From CAZJLN01 sp964540765 (GTDB lineage Bacteria; Chloroflexota; Anaerolineae; Anaerolineales; Anaerolineaceae), in NCBI GenBank assembly GCA_964540765.1, contig CAZINW010000013.1:1-50456 (forward strand): a stretch of DNA of 50,456 bases, in the 5' to 3' direction. Positions within the stretch are counted from its first letter, which is position 1, and each line of letters starts with the position of its first letter. The notes below the pieces were generated by a model. That model searched no databases and was not told the origin of the DNA. It saw only the letters and a program-made list of their open reading frames with translations. Of the stretch, positions 47,462 through 50,456 are shown piece after piece. Both the position numbers and the translations under genes were made by a program.

Positions 47462-49879
47462 TTATTCAAACGGCTCAACCTTCACTTTATTCAACGGTTC
47501 CGTTCGAACATTGCTAAGATCAATTTCACCGAGCAGAACGTGAATACTGTCAGAGGTCACTCGCTCGGTTCTTTCAAATATCCAGACCGGGGCATGATCA
47601 TAGACGCTGAATGCTTCTTCTGCTGCGAGGGGACTGAAGTTGAAGGTGGGCAGTGTAGGATCTTTAGCCCAAGTCCCCTTCCCGGCAATATCAGAAATCC
47701 GCAACGGTCCAATCGCGATGGGTCGCTGAAACTGACTTACCAGGTCAAAACCCAACCTTCCATCGAAGAGGGAGCGGTAGTATTCAATGGTCATCGGGTA
47801 CATTAACGGCAATCTGCAGGTGCTCCATAACCCACGCTGGCTGGAGAGAATGAGGTAATCCACCTCTTCAAGGTTGTGCAAGTACATCGTTCGTTTGTCT
47901 TCACTATCCGGCCAACGGTTTTGCATAGTCACACCGTTGTAAAATTGACTATAGGGGTCGTACCCATTCATTGGCATTGGCAAACCTTCATCCCAATCCT
48001 CCACGCCAATCACATTCCGTTGGATAACCAATCCCATTGCAGATTTTGTTGTGGCTGTCAAGAAGTACGTTTTGCCTCCCTCAAGCGATTGATGGGAAAA
48101 TTTACCTGCAAGATACATATCCTGCCCGTTTGTGGATTGGGGCACAAGGATAACCGAGTGATCTAAAGTGTCTTTTCCATCCAGGTCAGAGCTGATGTCA
48201 ATCTCAATTGCAGTTGATACACCGGATGTGTTCTGAAGCTTGGGAAGTATTACTTGAGATAGCTTGATGTCGGTTTCTGGTTTGAATGAAACAAGATAAG
48301 GGTCACTCTGTGTTAATGCGTAGGAGTCCGGTACGGCGATCGGGATTCCAATTTTGCTGCCATCTGGCGCAACTGCTTGAAGGTGAATTGGACCAGGGAT
48401 ATTTTGATAGATCCACTCAGCAGCCTCGATCCTAGTATTTTTCTGTCCGTAAACAGATTTCACAAAAGCGCCCGCCCAGACGAGCGAGCCAGCTATGACA
48501 ATCAAGATCGGAATATAGTTGAGCACACGATGGAAATGAAGCCTGAAAGAACTTTTTTCCACTTTTTGATCGACATGACGACCTCGATTTAGCAACTCAA
48601 TAAGTGCCCACGCTGCAAACAAACACAGGAACGGATAAATCGGCAGGAAATAACGGATGGATTTGACCCAGCGCGTCGCCATAAAACAAAAGAAACCCCC
48701 AATCCAAACCAAAGGCAGTAAATATTTTTTCCATTCGCCTGGCTTTTTCAGTGATTGGACTGTGGCGGCAACAAAGCCAGACCAGGCAGCCAGCCCCAGG
48801 GGAAGGCCCATTCCCCATAAGATCATGTTCACAAGAGGGAAAATAATTGCCGGGCGATCCACCCACTGCTCTGCCGGCGGGCTCAGGATGGCTCCACTGC
48901 TATCCAGGCTGGCTAACCTCATGTTCTGAACCCAATCCGGGTTCAAGCGAAAAGTATGGAAATAAGTATCACCTATGGCCGCTCTGAAGCTCATGGGTTG
49001 GCAAACGCGGAAGCAGATGATAGCAGCCAGAACCGCACAAAACATCAGTAATATTGCTGCAAAAATGGATTTCTGAACCTGATTACGTTCTTTGATTGAG
49101 GTTGAGACAACACTAATAAGAACAGCCACAAAAAGCATTCCCAACAAGGGGAGCAGATTGATTTTTGAAGCCAAAGCCATACCAAATCCAACACCAAACA
49201 ATAGGTACCATGGGAGAAGACGCCAGTCGATTCGGTTATGTCCATCCTCAGTCTTCCTTGCAGGAGGATGACGGCTGATCATCACCGCTGCCAGCATCGC
49301 AAGTGCTGCAAAGAAGGTCGCAAAATTATCCACAGTCATGAAGTGGGATTGTTGGATGGGAAGGACAGCCAGGGAATATAAGATCGCAGCAAGTAACCCC
49401 TGCTTGAGACCATAAAGTTTCCATCCGATCAAGAAAATGCAGACAAGTGTCAGGCAATCGACGATAGCTGAGATAGTCCGTCCTAACAAGCGTAACTCAT
49501 TGTAACCAGTCTGATGAGTAAATTCAGCAATTGCTCGAATAATAACCACAGGCCATTGCCCCCAACGGAAAGCATTGTCGGGTCCGGGGGTGATCAGTTG
49601 ACCTTCCTGATCGTATTTTTGGTAAGGACTAATTGTCGAGAGGCGAGTATTGAAATAGTCACCAGCGCTTTTTGGAAAACTTAGCTGGGTGATTGTGTTG
49701 GTAAGGCCATATTCATCCGGATGAAGGTTAGTGCCTTGGTTCCAATTCCGCCCGATAAAGCGAAACGACACACCCATAAAAATAATTACTATGCTTATAA
49801 ATAAGAGAACTCTATTGCTAATAGAGTTCATTTTATTCGTGTATTTCGCTTGAGCTTCACCAATTTTTGGAAAAGTCAT
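47462..49879 (-). CDS. GT-C family glycosyltransferase (ArnT/PMT-like membrane protein)
   Basis: The protein is 805 aa. A first helix (RVLLFISIVIIFMGVSFRFIG) is followed by the periplasmic loop NLHPDEYGLTN with the acidic pair that acts in polyprenyl-phosphate-sugar-dependent transferases. About 11-12 further helices up to residue ~470 and a large extracytoplasmic domain follow. It would transfer a sugar from a lipid carrier to a surface glycan or protein. ATG 49879 is first in frame; ATG 49831 is an alternative. It converges with the GTPase gene. A GGGAAT-CAT-ATTCCC palindrome lies in the 135-base gap (about 47363-47377). Confidence 0.85.
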   Translation of the reverse strand: MTFPKIGEAQAKYTNKMNSISNRVLLFISIVIIFMGVSFRFIGRNWNQGTNLHPDEYGLTNTITQLSFPKSAGDYFNTRLSTISPYQKYDQEGQLITPGPDNAFRWGQWPVVIIRAIAEFTHQTGYNELRLLGRTISAIVDCLTLVCIFLIGWKLYGLKQGLLAAILYSLAVLPIQQSHFMTVDNFATFFAALAMLAAVMISRHPPARKTEDGHNRIDWRLLPWYLLFGVGFGMALASKINLLPLLGMLFVAVLISVVSTSIKERNQVQKSIFAAILLMFCAVLAAIICFRVCQPMSFRAAIGDTYFHTFRLNPDWVQNMRLASLDSSGAILSPPAEQWVDRPAIIFPLVNMILWGMGLPLGLAAWSGFVAATVQSLKKPGEWKKYLLPLVWIGGFFCFMATRWVKSIRYFLPIYPFLCLFAAWALIELLNRGRHVDQKVEKSSFRLHFHRVLNYIPILIVIAGSLVWAGAFVKSVYGQKNTRIEAAEWIYQNIPGPIHLQAVAPDGSKIGIPIAVPDSYALTQSDPYLVSFKPETDIKLSQVILPKLQNTSGVSTAIEIDISSDLDGKDTLDHSVILVPQSTNGQDMYLAGKFSHQSLEGGKTYFLTATTKSAMGLVIQRNVIGVEDWDEGLPMPMNGYDPYSQFYNGVTMQNRWPDSEDKRTMYLHNLEEVDYLILSSQRGLWSTCRLPLMYPMTIEYYRSLFDGRLGFDLVSQFQRPIAIGPLRISDIAGKGTWAKDPTLPTFNFSPLAAEEAFSVYDHAPVWIFERTERVTSDSIHVLLGEIDLSNVRTEPLNKVKVEPFE

Positions 49880-49964
49880 CTCTGAGGAATATTTACTATT
49901 AGTCAGTCATAATAATTAGGATGGAACAATCCTTGCAACCAAGGGAAGCGAGGAGACAACCAAA

Positions 49965-50396
49965 ATGCCAAAGAAACTGTATCTTATCAACCTAAATGAT
50001 GAAGAACAACAGACATTGTTCGAAATGACCCGAAAAGGCAAAATCAAAGCCCGCCAGATGAAACGTGCGATGATTTTACTGAAAGCGAACGAGGGTTTAT
50101 CAGATCCACAGATCATGTCAGCCTTAAATGTTAGCCGACCATGTGTAGAACGAATCCGGAAGCGGTTTGTCTTAGGAGGATTGCAAAAAGCGTTGAATGA
50201 AGATCCACGGCCCGGACAGAGACGCAAGTTCGATGGTCGAGGCGAAGCTACCTTAATTGCGACAGCTTGCAGCCAGGTTCCAGAAGGACACGAACATTGG
50301 ACGCTGCGTTTACTGGCAGGAAAGATGGTTGAACTAGAAGTGGTGGACTCGATCTCATATGAAACTATTCGCCGAACGCTAAAAAAAACGAGATAA
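49965..50396 (+). CDS. IS630-family transposase, N-terminal frame (OrfA)
   Basis: The 143-aa product has the helix-turn-helix of IS630 transposases (KARQMKRAMILLKANEGLSD, then IMSALNVSRPCVERIRKRF) and the linker DPRPGQRRKFDG. The catalytic DDE domain is not in this frame. The frame ends just after a run of eight A at 50381-50388, where the sequence continues in the -1 frame as WQKEMWCIPEASAEYVA, the start of the usual IS630 second half. A programmed -1 shift is likely. Confidence 0.88.
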   Translation: MPKKLYLINLNDEEQQTLFEMTRKGKIKARQMKRAMILLKANEGLSDPQIMSALNVSRPCVERIRKRFVLGGLQKALNEDPRPGQRRKFDGRGEATLIATACSQVPEGHEHWTLRLLAGKMVELEVVDSISYETIRRTLKKTR

Positions 50397-50456
50397 AGCC
50401 CTGGCAAAAAGAAATGTGGTGCATTCCAGAAGCCAGTGCGGAATATGTGGCTTGCA
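50381..50456 (+). CDS. IS630-family transposase, C-terminal frame (OrfB), partial
   Basis: In the -1 frame relative to OrfA the sequence reads KKNEIKPWQKEMWCIPEAS and continues to the window edge. The WCIP motif introduces the catalytic domain in IS630 transposases. The slippery heptamer A-AAA-AAA in the correct OrfA phase lies within 50381-50388. The rest, including the DDE residues, is outside the window. Confidence 0.7.

Larger units (their letters stand above)
49900..50456 (+). mobile_element. IS630-family insertion sequence, left part (cut by window end)
   Basis: A transposase gene of IS630 type starts at 49965 and runs off the window. IS630 elements insert at TA; a TA at 49900-49901 followed by GTCAGTCATAATAATTA is a candidate left end. 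The right end and inverted repeat are outside, so the boundary is a guess. It lies upstream of the ArnT-like gene in divergent orientation. Confidence 0.55.

Noticed and set aside
49916..50407. 163-codon minus-strand frame
   Set aside because: It is the complement of the transposase OrfA, which has a clear family match.
1..50456. CRISPR array, tRNA or rRNA genes
   Set aside because: No regularly spaced repeats, no tRNA-like cloverleaf with a TTCGA loop and no rRNA sequence were noticed on reading. A tRNA or CRISPR scanner could confirm this.

Overview
The window looks like a chromosomal segment of a member of the Chloroflexota, most likely class Anaerolineae. This is an inference from the protein styles (zinc-type S4, S14 and L36, a YabN-like methylase-MazG fusion, APC permeases with UspA-like tails, a large GT-C glycosyltransferase), the moderate GC content and the gene order. 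No rRNA, tRNA or CRISPR array was seen.

1-17.4 kb, plus strand: the end of tuf, then the S10-spc-alpha ribosomal superoperon (rpsJ, rplC-D-W-B, rpsS, rplV, rpsC, rplP, rpmC, rpsQ, rplN-X-E, rpsN-H, rplF-R, rpsE, rpmD, rplO, secY, adk, map, rpmJ, rpsM-K-D, rpoA, rplQ), truA and the rplM-rpsI pair, closed by a strong intrinsic terminator. infA is absent from its usual place between map and rpmJ. The long gaps hold regulatory structure. The rpsJ-rplC gap has a promoter and two mutually exclusive hairpins, one terminator-like. A promoter precedes rpmJ, and hairpin leaders precede rpsK and rplM.

17.4-23.9 kb: a YabN/MazG-type pyrophosphohydrolase, the lipid II flippase MurJ, and a decaying stretch with C-terminal relics of an aldehyde ferredoxin oxidoreductase and probably an MFS transporter. 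Then comes a compact GntR(YtrA)-ABC ATPase-ABC permease operon with a promoter and an overlapping palindromic operator, and a short possible acyltransferase fragment.

23.9-28.7 kb: two divergent, paralogous APC amino-acid permeases with UspA-like C-terminal domains. They share a 357-bp control region in which a tandem 12-bp repeat sits between two back-to-back promoters. One copy has lost the glycine-rich substrate motif in its first membrane helix.

28.9-39.7 kb, minus strand: a sugar operon read as class II aldolase, sugar-binding lipoprotein, ABC ATPase, two permeases, xylulokinase-like kinase, rhamnulokinase-like kinase and SorC-family regulator, followed after a terminator by a 2-hydroxyacid dehydrogenase. 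It resembles L-rhamnose/L-fucose catabolism but has no isomerase. Its architecture also recalls lsr (AI-2) operons, although the binding protein lacks most AI-2 ligand residues.

39.7-50.4 kb: accessory genes. These are an uncharacterised helical protein, a GNAT acetyltransferase with a possible coupled leader peptide, a small membrane protein, a two-gene cassette (DUF2807-like lipoprotein plus membrane protein) flanked by inverted copies of a dispersed repeat, a family 2 glycosyltransferase split by a one-base frameshift at a G6 tract, a HIT hydrolase with a probable leaderless transcript, a dynamin-like GTPase, an ArnT/PMT-like glycosyltransferase, and the left part of an IS630-family element with an A-rich -1 frameshift site.

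No feature proves a wholly new system. The best candidates for something undescribed are the rplC and rplM leaders, the shared control region of the permease pair, the inverted-repeat cassette and the G-tract glycosyltransferase.
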